This document shows, in pieces, positions 24,741-37,199 of a stretch of DNA of 64,000 nucleotides. Origin of the DNA: Hyphodiscus hymeniophilus (Eukaryota > Ascomycota > Leotiomycetes > Helotiales > Hyphodiscaceae); NCBI GenBank assembly GCA_016508695.1, contig VNKQ01000019.1, positions 682,001-746,000 of the forward strand. Direction: 5' to 3'. Each line of letters begins with the position of its first letter. Positions within the stretch are counted from its first letter, which is position 1. The notes beneath the pieces were generated by a model, which saw only the letters and a program-made list of their open reading frames with translations, did not search any database and was not told where the DNA came from. The position numbers and the translations under genes are program-made.

Positions 24741-27700
24741 ATGTCCTCATTAGATGCCCAAGCTCGAGTAGGGCAGGCTCTTATCGAATTTGCTGTTAAC
24801 TCGCAATATCCAGATGAGGAAGCTGTCAGTGCAGCTAATGTCGAGAGATCGGCTTTGCCAATTGCGTTGGAGCTTCTGGCCAATGCTAGATCCTCTTTAG
24901 AGGTAAGATATCTAGCCTGGAATGACAATCGCGGGGCCATCGTCTTCGTGTTGATGCTAACTCTCCCTTGTCCCTAGGATGAGGTGCGGAAGAAAAGTCA
25001 CGATGCCGCACCTAAAGTTGACACATGGATTGAGCATGCGAAAGCTCTCCAAGACGAGATCGAATCTTCAAGGCGGCTCGCAAACGACATCGTTCGGAAG
25101 GCAGAAGCAGATGAGCATAGAGAGGAGCTTATGGAAGAACAACAGAAATACGTGGCTTTTATGGAGAACGAAGTTGCGTTCAACAGCCACCTCTCTGCAT
25201 CGCTGCTGTTGATACAAGAAATTTGCGAATCCTTAGCGAGGGCGGAGGCACTTCTCGAGGGCAGCCAGGTCGTAGCATGCTTAAATGCCCTCGAATGTAG
25301 GGTCGCTACACATTGAAACATGGACAAGATGGTTGACTGGCTTCATAGTGGCGCGGAAAATGATAGGAACGATAAGCAAGACGTCTGGCGGAACGACTGC
25401 CGGACTGGGACGATTGCTTGAAACCAGAGCTTCCGATTTGAGGGCTAAAGCAGTTGATTTGCTCCGGAACGTATGGGAAAGCTTAATCGTCGTTGACCGC
25501 GCTGGTGGCCAAATCACCATACAGACAAAGCTTGATGGCACGTTCTCAGAACGATCGTTCATTGCGCCTTGCTAACGCTTTCTAGGTGAGATCTCGACTG
25601 CGGGCGTAGCCACGCATTCTATGGCGGCACTTGAAATACTCCAAGAGGAAGTCAACCAGTTCTGGTATACCTTGGACGATGTAATAATAAAACCAAGAAC
25701 TGATCTCTCAAGACCGGCACTTCGCTATATTCATTTTGAGGGAGTAAGGATACCCCTTCTATACTGCAATATGCTTGCTAATTATCATCCAGGATACTGT
25801 TCGCCTTGGCGATGAGACCGCAGATTCTACACTAAAATCTCTTTTTGTGGCTGTGGAAGATCTTATTCGGTTTCTCCTTGATCATCTCCCTAAAGACTTC
25901 ATACAGCCCCTGTCTGATGTGATGATGCCAGAATTGTCTGCTCGGCTAAAGGAGTTTTGGCTCGATACAGCAGTCCCATCGTCAGTTGATGAGGTTTCCG
26001 AGTATCAAAAGTCCATACGTCAAGTGCAAGATTTTGCCAATGATCTTGAACTGCTACGCTGGCCTGGGTGGGAGATCTTCCAAGGTTGGACCCAAGAAGC
26101 GCCCAAGTTGTGGATCAGTAAAAGGAGAGAAACGGCATTAAATTGGATAAGAATTCAATTAGAACTCGGTAATCTTCCCCCCTTTTACTGTCGATACCTG
26201 CGACTGCTGCTTGTCGGCTTGTAGGGAACCATCTTCCCACGCATTGTGCTAATTTGCGTCTTACATAGGTATCGGCATTCCTCAAAGAGCTGAACATCTT
26301 GAACGGCAAATGGTGGGCTTGAACGAGGGAAAGCAAATTGCCTCGTCTGCAAAAGTAGTTGCCCAGGACTGGGATGCTGCATGGGATAGCGAGGAATCAG
26401 ACTCCTTGCCATCGGAACCCAACCGAGCCTCATTGGAAGAGACACGGAGAGCTAGCCAGGTATCCGTTGTCGTTTCTGAGGGATCCGAGGAAAACGACGA
26501 CGATGCCGCAGAGGCTTGGGGTTGGGGGGACGAAGACACAGTAGCTGAACCAACTCCCAAAGGTCCGAAGGCATCTTCAGAAGATAGCCCTACGCAAGCT
26601 GGCCATACTCCAGAAACACGGGAAATAACCTTGTCTGAATCCTATTGTGCTTCATCTATCCCACGAGCAGTGTTTAATACTGTAGCCGCTCTCTTCACCG
26701 ATGGCGCAAAATTGACTACCTCCGAGTAGGTTTCCCACTGCTCTTTGACTTCACCTGATCTAACGAGCCGCATAGGTTCAAAGATTCACTCATCGCTTCA
26801 GCAGCACCAGGTCTTTTCAATCTTCCGAAACTCGTCCTTACAATGTACCGAGCAGTGTCTCCGTATCACTATGCACGCCATCAATGCGGAAACATGTAAG
26901 TACCATGCCCCTAAAGCATCACTCAGCTGAGCTAACATTCACGGAGGTTCACCTACAACGATTCAATCTGGCTTTGCGATAAACTCACAGAATTCCAATC
27001 TGAATGGGACAAACAGACCTGCCTAAGTCCTCGAGCATATGGCAAGGTCACGCTAGGACCGGATATCAAGATCTTGGAGAGCTTTGGTAAACGAGCGTAC
27101 ATCAATGAATTGAACGCTCAACGGACCATCATCACTGATCTACTTGGCGGTCAGTATTCTCACATCTCTCTTTCCGCCGATGCTGACGGGATGCAGGCGC
27201 TCAAAACTTCTTCACGGATGACGGAACTTTCAATGGTGAGCTTGATGCAGAGATTGAAAGCGTCGTGATTCATGTTCGCAGAGTAGCAGCATCATGGGAG
27301 CCGATGCTCCAATACTCGGCCTTGGTATCCTCCGTCGGCTCACTCGTTGACAGTGTCTGCTCGAAAATCATATCCGATGTATTTGATCTTGAAAGCATTA
27401 GCAGCGATCAAGCACTGCTAATTTGCTCTCTGATTGACAAGGTCATGGCAATGGATGACCTATTTATTCGAAAGATCGGCTCCAACGGCCGAAGTCAGGG
27501 TTCCAACGAGGAAGATGTACCACAGATGGTCTCTGCTGTCAATCAGTCTGCTAAAAGGTGGTCGGCGCTCGAATACCTGAAGAAAGTGCTTGAAAGTAAC
27601 TTAGAGGAGATCAAATCACTTTGGTTTGAGGATGCTCTCAGCGAGCATCTGACTGCTGATGAGGTTGTGGAGTTGATTAGGCTGACTTTTGAGAATAACG

Positions 27701-27756
27701 CTGCTGTTAGGCATGTGAAGAGGGAGATCTCTACTCATCCTTCGCCTAAGGGCTAG
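24741..27756 (+). CDS. Dsl1/ZW10-family vesicle tethering (kinetochore) protein
   Basis: Nine exons: 24741-24902, 24978-25296, 25349-25537, 25586-25743, 25793-26168, 26269-26725, 26776-26895, 26947-27149, 27197-27756. All phases agree and give 847 residues. The N-terminal half is coiled coil (HREELMEEQQKYVAFMENEV). The middle has acidic Trp motifs: DWDAAWDSEES near 435 and AEAWGWGDED near 485, resembling the COPI-binding lasso of yeast Dsl1. The C-terminal half has TLSESYCASSIP, LPKLVLTMYRAVSPYHY and MFTYNDSIWLCDKL, which I recognise from fungal zw10/Dsl1 proteins. Role: tethering Golgi-derived COPI vesicles at the ER; animal ZW10 also acts at kinetochores. The second intron's 5' site is a choice among alternatives, and the third is inferred as GC-AG. 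Confidence 0.88.
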
Positions 27757-28787
27757 AGGTGATCGTACGATGATGATTGAATGACATGCCGACATGGGCT
27801 AAATCATCATGGCATAACGTTAGAGGGAAAATGTACAACAGCAAGTAATGATACCCATAATACTACCAGGCTTTGTGTACGCTAGTTCTAGAGTATGGAA
27901 GCTTTAAATCGCCATAAGGAAAAAGAATTCAGTCGGCTCTAGAGCATGCGGATTCCTCGCAGATAGGGGGGACAAGAATCTCTACAAGTCGATACTGGAA
28001 AAGTATATAACGACCATCAAACCAATATTGGACACCAAGAGCTCCCATACCGTCAAGATCCTGGCACAGCTCAAGACCGCCGACCAGCAGCCCGCGCCTA
28101 CAACCATGCACGCGAATTAGGATTTGTAGTCTAGTGAGCTCATGTACAACGAGAATCGTGGATGAAATCAACGATTTAGGTGGCAATAATTTCGTACTAG
28201 ATGGAGCGACAAAGCTGGCTCGAACGACAGCTGACTTTGTCGATCGACACCAAGAAAGCATCGACAGCGACAGCGACAACTACATGGACAGATGTGAAGC
28301 GAAATCTCTCCACAAAACAGATATTACAATGGGTCAAATCCAAGATAGACCTGGAGAACAAAGTCTGAGTAATAATGGCTTTAGATGCTGCCCCAGCGTC
28401 TGCGATCGGGCAATTGATCAAGTAGTTGTTGATACAGGAGACTCTCAAGTTTCTCCCAGGCATTTGAGTAGCGGGCTACACTGGTTCCCGTGACTCTTGG
28501 TACCAGTGATTCTTGTTCTTATTCGTTGTCAGTATCTCAAATAGGCCTACACATTGTCAATTACAAAGAGCACCCTAGCACAGGAGTGAGAGATGGCTAG
28601 ATTCTGCGTTGAATTGATAGTTTCATCGTGCTGTAGCTGAGCACAAGAATTGTGCTGTTGTGACCACCAAAGCGAATAGTGCCAACGCCACCCCAATGAT
28701 TTCGATCCTTCCCATTCATCTTATCATTGAGTACCAAGACCGATTCACCCCCCACCCCCCTTCTACCATCCATATCCAGCCCAAACC
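27757..28787. other. Intergenic between convergent Dsl1/ZW10 and RAD7
   Basis: 1.03 kb between two gene ends. Open frames on both strands (about 28.13-28.49 kb plus, 27.93-28.28 kb minus) lack any domain and overlap each other. Likely 3' UTRs and spacer. Confidence 0.6.
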
Positions 28788-30898
28788 CTAAATAACTCTA
28801 CCCTCATCCTCCTCCGTACCCTCAATCTGCATACCCAGAGCATTAGGAACGCCAATGAGGATCTTCCCCTTGGGAACCCTGACATCTCTAACCCCGAAGT
28901 TGCCGAACACTTTCAACGTCTTCAAAATCGGGCAAGCTCTAAAGATCAGGCCAACAACAAGATCATTAACGCTTTGGCAGAAACTGACGTTCATCTCCTT
29001 CAGCTCCGGATATTTTCTATCAGCCGCAAAGACACTCTCGAATGTGTCAAGAGAGATGTGACGACAGGAATGGACGTCAAGGTATTTCAGTGTGGCGCCA
29101 GAATGAGCCATCAGTGCCTCGAAGCCGAGAGAACCGAGACCAATGCCATCGGGGTTGTCGCGAGGAACGGCAGCGTCAATATGGCGGCATTTGTGTAGGT
29201 CGATGTAAGAAAGAGGTGGGTTATACCAATTTGTGAAGAGTTTGGCGAAACCTTCATCGCTGAGTACTTCATTATCTGTGATTCGGAGTTTGGAAAGATT
29301 TTGGCAGTTTTCGTATATGGAGTCGAGGACAGTATCATCAATGTAGTGGACTGTTGCTAGAGACAGGGTTCGCAAGGTTGGGCCAATAGATTTGATGATT
29401 TCCACATAGGGTAGTGAGGACGTTGGTTGGTAGATTTCGAGACTGAGGTGTTCGAGATTCGTGAGTTTGGCGACATGTTTGAGACCAGAATCAGTGACCT
29501 TTTGGTTGTGACAGATCTTCAGACGCTTGAGATCTGGGCAAGACTGACCAAGAATTTCGATTTGTTCATCCCCAAAGTGGCCATCGGTGTGATAAACCTT
29601 CAAAGCGCTCAAATGAGATCCTTTCTCTCTCAAGTATTGATTCCATCTATCGTCATCAATCAAGTTGGCGCCATGTAGACTCAGGCTTTCTAACTCAACG
29701 ACCGTCGCCAAGAGATGATCCATGACTTTGTTCTTGAACTGGACGGCATTACGAAGTCGAAGTTTTTTGACTTTGGGTACGATTTGGAAGATTCGAATGT
29801 AGTCTTCAGAAGATAGCTTCGCTCCATCATAGACTGTGATAGCTTCTCGGTCTGGCCGAAGGAACAACTGGAATGTCTGGGTATTCAACAGTCGCTTCTT
29901 CGAAAGGATGGCAGCAAGTCTGTCAACCAATGCCGGTGGTAGATCTCCAAAATCCTCTGCTTCGTCGACATTCTTTGCTAGGGTCTCGATACACAACGAC
30001 GTTAAGTCCTTCGCACCAGGGTATATGCCATCGAGTAGATTACTTTGGAGTTGTCTCCTTTGTCGTCCTGCAGCGGTCTTTCTCTTCTTTTTTGCAGCAC
30101 CCTCTTCCTTGTTGATATCCTTCGTACACTTAGGGCATAGCAATCCTCCATCTGGACCAGCTCGACTGTATGCAGTGACTGTGAATCTTTTATCGCAGAC
30201 CTCACAATTTTCCATCTGACCTGGGAGAGGGGCCATGTCCGCTTCGAACATTGCACGCGCAGCGCTTTCTTCATCAGAAACGTCATCATCGGATCCATAT
30301 TGGGCTCTACGGCGTTTGAATCTCTTTGAGGCTTTGATTTTTTCAACAGCTTTCTGCCCGGGTATTAGTTTGGCCAGCGATATTGGAGCACGGGAACTCA
30401 CCTCCTCTTCCTTCTTTCTCTTCGCAGATTGTGCCTTCGTCTCCTTCTTCCGACGCGTGGGGGCAGGTTCTGGTTCTGCAGATGCGGACGCAGAGTCAGC
30501 ATCGTCGTTCGCATCATCTCCTCCATCAGCTGCTTGCTGGGCAGCTAGGGCTGCCGCTCGTCGAGCGTTCGCATCTTGACGGATCTGATTGGCACTAATG
30601 TTGTGTGACTGCAGATATCCTGTTAGTACCTGTCTGCAAAATGATGCCGGATCGAGAGCATACTGCGAGGAAATCGGTCAAAGCCGACTGGCTAAGGAAT
30701 TGTTAGTACGATGCTGTTAATTCAAAAGGGCAACTTGCGGTCCTCGGATCTGGCGAACAGCTCGTTGAACTGCATTGTTGATGATAGCTGGAGTCGCAGC
30801 TGAGGGAGGAGCTGGAGCGGGAGGGTGTGGATTATTCGAAGGGTTCCTGTGCTCTTGTTAAGAGTTGCGCAGCTTACCTTTTCATAGGCTTCTTACAT
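28788..30898 (-). CDS. RAD7: DNA repair protein RAD7 (NEF4 subunit)
   Basis: LRR protein of the Rad7-Rad16 complex that recognises lesions in non-transcribed DNA and acts in a cullin ubiquitin ligase. Exons 30897-30898, 30739-30846, 30664-30691, 30402-30608 and 28788-30353; 636 residues. Motifs: IRGPQSALTDFLASHNISA at the N-terminus, which is diagnostic; a basic/acidic linker (PTRRKKETKAQSAKRKK); a zinc finger CEVC...CPKC; then repeated LRRs (LKRLKICHNQKVTDSGLKHV, LSKLRITDNEVLSDEGF). Intron 30692-30738 is GC-AG with 5' GCAAGT. The start codon appears split AT|G by intron 30847-30896; unspliced RNA would read ATG-TAA. An ATG at 30885 with a 31-bp intron is a less likely alternative. RAD16 lies head to head. 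Confidence 0.93.
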
Positions 30899-31545
30899 GG
30901 TGATATTGCCTCAGTTCGGAGTGTTGAATGCTGCTGTGAATTGATGCTTTGACGACGACCGCAAATCAATACAAACCCAGCTGGATGTCCTCTCTTAGTG
31001 AAAGGTCAAAGTGTACTTTGAAGTTCCCTTGTTGTGTTTTGTAAGACGGAGTAAAACGAACATTGCCTCGCGCTCAACTTTCCCCTGCGTAGAGTGGTTT
31101 TTCAACGCCGGCAAGTCTTATCCGCCAATCATAAAGCTAGAACTCACGCTATCACGTGATATGGCGAGGGCCTGCCGTGTTTTGATCTACGCGCTACAGC
31201 TCCCCTTTTTTTCGCAGGTGGCGATCCAGAGCAACACGTACAGAGGTACATTCTTCCCCATCCTACGCCAACACAATCCTATCCAATTGTCAAGGGAGCA
31301 GGACATGTGAATACCGAAACAGTTCAAGTTTCGCTGAGACTCTTTGAGTTCCCTGACCTCATCACTTCTTTATCGAAGCGATAAGAAAGCCGCCAGTCGC
31401 CTGCCTCGTCTACATATTCTGAGGCTGTGAAGCACATAACTTCCATTTACTGCGCCAACCCCTTGACAACCTTTTGTCACCGTCTTGCCTGGGGTTACCG
31501 CAGTCTTATCTCACAAAGTTATCTGAACCTCCAACAACGACCAAG
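30899..31545. promoter_or_regulatory. Shared bidirectional promoter of RAD7 and RAD16
   Basis: 647 bp separate the two divergent starts. It holds the 12-bp palindrome TATCACGTGATA (31150-31161), the only striking element I see. Small open frames within it have no domain. Co-regulation of the two repair genes is inferred from the arrangement. Confidence 0.6.
31152..31159. promoter_or_regulatory. TCACGTGA palindrome between RAD7 and RAD16
   Basis: Octamer inside a perfect 12-bp palindrome, 254 bp from the RAD7 start and 387 bp from the RAD16 start. Fits a bHLH (Cbf1-type) site. Confidence 0.5.
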
Positions 31546-34500
31546 ATGGCACCATCAGGAAGACCCAGAGGACGACCGAAGAAACTGGGAGTCGGAGAGG
31601 CTACCGATCCCATCAGCATTACTACGAGTACAACGACATCCAGGCCGTCATGTAAGTCTCTACTAAGTGATGTATGCGGTAATCCGTGAATACTTTACAT
31701 TTTTCTATCCCCACTCTACCAGTTTGACATTCATTGTTCTGACGAGTTGCGAAACAGCGATCAGAAGATCAACCCGCATCGGCGCAGACGAACTTTACTC
31801 GAATCTCGCAGAGATACCTGGTACTTCCGAACCGTCACTCAACGGCGATGACTCTTCCGATTTCCCAGATGTCTCCATGATTAGCCAATATGGTGCGAAG
31901 ATGAAAAGCAAGGCTATTGCAGGCCGTGATTCGCTTTCCTCCGTGGTGACCTCGAATGACTTCCACGATAGCAGTGGCTATTCCACCCCAGCCACCAGTG
32001 CTGCCCCAACTCCTCTGGGTGTAACTGCGGATCTTGTGAAGTCGGCAGCCACCTCTTCAAAGAAACGTGGACGACGCCTGCCTTCCTCCACGATGACCTC
32101 CATTACTCCATCCGTGGATGCAGTCGCAAGAGCCGCAGCTTTACGCAATAGCCAATTCTCCTTGAATCCCACTGCCAGTAAGCGGAAGAATGTTATATCT
32201 GATGATGAGGATGAAGACAACACTCCCGATGCTCAACTCGCCCGTGCTCTTCAAGAGCAAGAAGATGCTGCCGCAGACGGTATGGCAAGCTCTTCACGCC
32301 GAACACCACGCAAGGCCCAGAAGATACTTCCAATGATTGACTACCAGTCTGGCTCTGGTGATGATGACGACGCTGCAATCGCCAATTCATCCTCACGCCC
32401 AGCCAAGAAACCCAGAATCGAACTGGGAGCTTTTGGATCCAACCAAGTAAGGTTCTCCCCCAGAAGCAAGGCCTCCAAGCCTTTGGTTGTCGAAGACAGT
32501 GAAGATTTTTATACGGATGATTCAGATCGTTTTGTCGCGATTGATGACTCCGATGTGATGTATGATTCTGATGTGCATGTCCCCATGGTGGCTCCTCGCT
32601 CTCGTACCCAAGCCAAGAAGCCAGCATTCAAAGTCGAGAAGATGCCTTCTAAATTCAAAGTCCCAGCTCGCTCAGCGAGGCTTCCTAAGTCTGCTGTTAA
32701 GTCCAGATTTTTCAAGCCTGCGCTCAAGACAGAAGATACAAAGACATCCACCAGCTCCGCCCTTAGCTCTGCGCCCTCGATCATTGATAGTGAATTTGGT
32801 AGCGACCAAGAAGACTGGGATGCTATAGCTTCCTCCGACCTTGATTCATCTGACGAAGATCTAAACACTATTACTGCATCTTCTACGGCACCGGTCGTCC
32901 GTCCTTCAAGTTCTCGCCGAGAAGCTCGTCAGAGAATCAATCTACTGGAAGATCGCCAGTCTCGTCGGGGAAGACAGGAGCGAGCGCGCTTAGAGAAACA
33001 CCATCCTGAATTACACACCATGTGGAAGGAATTAGAGAATCTGCCAAAGATTGGAGATGTGAAGATTGAGCAGCCTACCAACATCAGTCGTGAGCTCAAG
33101 CCCTTCCAGCTCGAAGGAGTTGCTTGGATGCGTGCCATGGAGGACACTGACTGGGGTGGTGGCTTGCTCGGTGATGAGATGGGTATGGGTAAGACCATTC
33201 AGGCTGTCTCACTCATCATGTCCGATTTCCCAGCCGCACAACCATCCTTGGTACTCATTCCTCCTGTTGCTCTTATGCAATGGCAACAAGAGATCAAAGA
33301 TTACACCGACGGCACCCTAAAGACTTTTGTTTTCCACGGTACCAACGCACAGACGAAAGGTGTCACTTTGAAAGAACTCAAAGCCTACGATGTCATATTG
33401 ATGTCATATAACAGTTTGGAATCCATGTACAGAAAACAGGAGAAGGGGTTCAAGAGAAAGAACGGCATTCACAAGGAAAAGAGCGTGATCCATCAAATCC
33501 AATTTCACCGAGTCATTCTCGATGAAGCTCACAATATCAAGGTAAATATTCATAATCCCCGCCAATATTTTATGCTAATTCCCGTCAGCAACGTACCACC
33601 GGATCTGCCAAGGCTTGCTTTGCTCTAAAGGCAGACCACAAATGGTGCTTGTCAGGAACGCCGTTGCAGAACCGTATCGGTGAATTCTTCTCTCTCGTCC
33701 GTTTCCTCGACATCCGACCCTTTGCCTGTTACTTTTGCAAGCAGTGTTCTTGTTCTACCCTCAATTGGGACATGAATGAGGAGAATCGCTGCAAAGACTG
33801 TAACCACACTGGCATGCAACATGTCTCGGTATTCAATCAAGAGTTACTGAATCCCATTCAGAAGTTCGGCAATAAGGGACCCGGCAAAGAGGCCTTCCGT
33901 AAGCTTCGTATTCTTACTGATCGATTCATGCTTCGCCGTGTTAAGCGCGATCATTCCTCTTCTATGGAACTTCCTGCCAAGGAGATATACGTTGATCGCC
34001 AATTTTTTGGAGAGGAGGAGAATGATTTTGCAGGCAGTATTATGAACAGCGGTACCCGGAAGTTTGAGACGTATGTCGCTCAAGGTGTCCTGCTGAACAA
34101 TTACGCCAATATCTTTGGTCTAATCATGCAAATGCGTCAAGTCGCTGATCATCCTGATTTGATTCTGAAGAAGAACGGCGAGGGTGGCCAGAACGTTCTT
34201 GTCTGCTGCATCTGTGATGAGACTGCGGAGGAGGCTATTAGATCCTCCTGCCGCCATGAGTTCTGTCGTGAATGTGCAAAGAATTATCTGCACTCCTCAG
34301 GTATGCAAAAGCTTCGATCAAAACTAGCTATTTGTCTAACATTTACGTTAGATGAACCCGACTGCCCGCAATGTCATATCCCGCTATCCATCGATCTCGA
34401 ACAACCTGAAATCGAACAAGACGAGCAAATGGTCAAGAAATCCTCCATTATCAATCGTATCAAGATGGAGAACTGGACAAGTTCATCAAAGATCGAAGCA

Positions 34501-35007
34501 CTTGTTCACGACCTCCACGAGCTACGATCCAAAAATATGTCTTCCAAATCAATCATCTTCTCCCAGTTTACCACCATGCTTCAGCTGGTTGAATGGCGTC
34601 TCCGTCGCGCAGGAATCACAACAGTCATGCTCGACGGATCCATGACACCTGCTCAACGCCAAGCTTCCATCAATCACTTCATGACCAATGTCAATGTCGA
34701 ATGCTTCCTTGTCTCTCTCAAAGCTGGTGGCGTTGCACTTAATCTGACAGAAGCCTCAAAGGTCTTCATCGTTGATCCCTGGTGGAATCCCGCTGCGGAG
34801 TGGCAGAGCGCCGATCGTTGCCATCGTATAGGTCAGGCCCGGCCTTGTTCTATCACAAGATTGTGTATTGAGGATTCCGTCGAAAGTCGAATGGTGTTAT
34901 TACAGGAGAAGAAGGCGAACATGATCAATTCGACGATCAATGCCGATGACTCAGCCATGGAGAGCTTGACGCCTGAGGATATGCAGTTCTTGTTCCGTGG
35001 CAATTAG
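31546..35007 (+). CDS. RAD16: DNA repair ATPase/ubiquitin ligase RAD16 (NEF4 subunit)
   Basis: SWI2/SNF2 ATPase that partners Rad7 in global-genome nucleotide excision repair. Exons 31546-31651, 31758-33541, 33589-34300 and 34352-35007; 1085 residues. Starts MAPSGRPRGRPKKLG, an AT-hook-like motif. A long Ser/Asp-rich N-terminus follows. Helicase motifs: I GDEMGMGKT, II DEAH, III SGTPLQNR, V LKAGGVALNLTEAS, VI DRCHRIGQ. A C3HC4 RING (CCICDETAEEAIRSSCRHEF...CPQC) is inserted between the helicase lobes, as in yeast Rad16, and a second Cys cluster (CYFCKQCSC...CKDC) lies before it. The 51-bp intron 34301-34351 falls inside the RING and is in frame; family alignment and splice signals favour removal. 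Confidence 0.96.
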
Positions 35008-35791
35008 TGCCTGAGTAACTACAGGAAATGCGGTGGATTATGACTTCCTTCTCCCCAGATTGAGAGGGATGTTTCTTGGCTGGGCTAGGAATATGCATGA
35101 TCAGGGGCGTTCTTTTGGTGGCAAAAGGGTATCTCTGACTATTTTTCGGTTTATCGCTGGACGGAGGTTGAGTACAGAAGCTTTACGGAAATTGCTGCGC
35201 GTACGTACTGATATGGATATGGAGGATTGTTTTGCTATTGTAGATTAGAGTCGACAAACACACAATAAGATCAGATAGCGTCATGGCTTTAAATGGTATA
35301 ATCCCTTGCTTTCCATACCCTTGTGGCATCATGTTCATGTGAGCTTTGAATTTGAATTTATGAATCTGACTGTCGGTGCTTGGTAGGTTCCCTAGTCGAG
35401 GTGCGGACGCAGTAACTGTACTTGAGACCACGCTTAAGTATCTGCTGCATCCCTCTCATTTCTAGTAAGCCCGGAATTGATGATATGCTTCTCCCGGAAT
35501 GGAAAATCCATTTCCCCAGGAAGAACAATACATGCTATCCGGTTGCGAGCTCCACGCAAGTCTATTCTATGTGTACACATCGTAAGAGGTCACCCACTCC
35601 CAATTAGCAAGAAGCGATTAACTGTTTGTAAGAGAGCTTGCTTTATTGACTTATCTGCGGGCAGAAAAAGATGGGATAAAACCCAACCTTCTCTTTTGCT
35701 ACCACCCTACGCCTTCTCAGGAAAGTATGACAATGCTTCCCTTAGTGACCGAGACTTGGCATCAAGTCCGAGCTATGAAAATCAGTCGCCG
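35008..35791. other. Intergenic between convergent RAD16 and NmrA-like gene
   Basis: 784 bp. A 173-codon plus-strand frame at 35477-35998 overlaps the NmrA gene on the other strand and has no domain. No gene is supported. Confidence 0.6.
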
Positions 35792-36839
35792 TCACTTTGT
35801 TTCATGGGAATTGTAACCCACCTCACTAGCGAAGACAAGCGTTGGATCATCCCTCGGAGCATAATCATGTTCGCTCACAAACATCATCATCTTCGCGACT
35901 TCTCTCCTGAAACTCTGATCAGGCCAGTCCAAACCCCACGCCTGAAGCGGGACTTCCTCGAATCGTGCATCAACCCCTCACTTCGCCCCAAAGTTTGATT
36001 GCTTCTCTGAGACTCATCGTCGAGCCGTAACCTAGAAGTTTCTTCCCGGGACCGAGCTCCGTGAGGGCCTTGACAAACATTCCCGAGTCTTGGACAGCGT
36101 CGATCCAGTAGAATGGGACATCTCCGGAGCCTGGCTGTTGAAGTAGGTAGGCACCATCTGATTGCTAGGGAATAAAGGTCAGCGAAAAGGAACTCCTGGT
36201 TTTGGAAGGTGACTTACCTTCACGGGTTTCCAGAACGTCTCCATGTTTGCAACGTAAGGTCCCGGAATGAAATATGAGGTTTTCAAACTCAAGCCTGGTT
36301 GCTCTTGCTTGATGTACTTCTCCACCGCGGCTTTGGCATCAAAATGATAGACCCATTTCCATTTCCCACCACTAGTCTCGTGTGCGCCCACAAGATCCGA
36401 CCATATGAACAGTTCAAGTGTCTTGATTTTGGAAGCAGCCTCGGCGATGTTCTTTCCCTGCTGAACTTCTGTCTGAAATGAGTACTCGTTTATGGTCTGC
36501 CCTTTTGCTAAAAGCGACTTCGAACTCGGGTCTCGATATGTTGACCAGAAGTCAGTATTAGCGAAGATCGTGTGGGCTCCCTGGAAGGCAGTGATCAGAA
36601 AGTCTCTCGAATTCACGGATCCGGCGAATATCTGGGCGCCTTGCTTTATGAGCTCCTGACAGGGTGCGCTGGATGGGTTGCGGCTGATCCCTCGCACCTC
36701 CCAGCTAGGGTCTTGCAGGAATGTCCTAGCAACAGATCCGCCCTTTTGATGTATATCATTAACTGGCATTCTTATTTACCGGGGAGTCTCAAAATACCTG
36801 TTTGCCGGAGATTCCTAGAATTACAATCAACTTGGTCAT
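35792..36839 (-). pseudogene. NmrA-like NAD(P)-binding protein with a C-terminal frameshift
   Basis: Atypical SDR of the NmrA/HSCARG type (redox sensing or isoflavone-reductase-like). Exons 36798-36839 (MTKLIVILGISGKQ), 36218-36742 and 36164 onward, with introns of 55 and 53 bp. Rossmann start LIVILGISGKQGGSVA, then VRGISRNPSS, GAHTIFANTDFW and LELFIWSDLVGA. The last exon runs normally to LREAIKLWGEVRG and stops, but another frame immediately continues family-like sequence (VDARFEEVPL...FRREVAKMMMFVSEHDY) to a stop at 35792. The shift sits at a C4 run on the plus strand (35974-35977). It is either a recent mutation or a base-count error; if an error, the gene is intact at about 305 residues. 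Confidence 0.7.
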
Positions 36840-37199
36840 AGTTTCAATTGGCCTTGAGGAATATATTGATATCAGAACAATGGTTAGGCGACTTTTGGTA
36901 CAGTAAGTTTGAAACTTGATTCCGTCTCAAGAAGAAAGCTATATGCCAACATGGGGCTTCTCGTCACGCCATTGTAGTGTATCAAATGCTGGTTGACAAA
37001 TGCCCCCAAAGCCCGAATAGTAATCAAGAGGGCACACGACTGCACAAAACCCAACATGGAGTGATAGACTATTTGAGGGCTGTCAACGGCCTCGTATCTG
37101 GGCCTTATTCTATCACTAATCACAAATAACCAGACAACAATCGGAAGCAAAACCAAGAGCGATATGGGAGTAGTCAGGCAGATTTCCCCTGCCACACTT

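Noticed and set aside
28134..28493. Overlapping open frames between Dsl1/ZW10 and RAD7
   Set aside because: Mutually antisense, no domain; taken as 3' UTR and spacer.
35477..35998. 173-codon plus-strand frame
   Set aside because: Antisense to the NmrA C-terminus, no domain.
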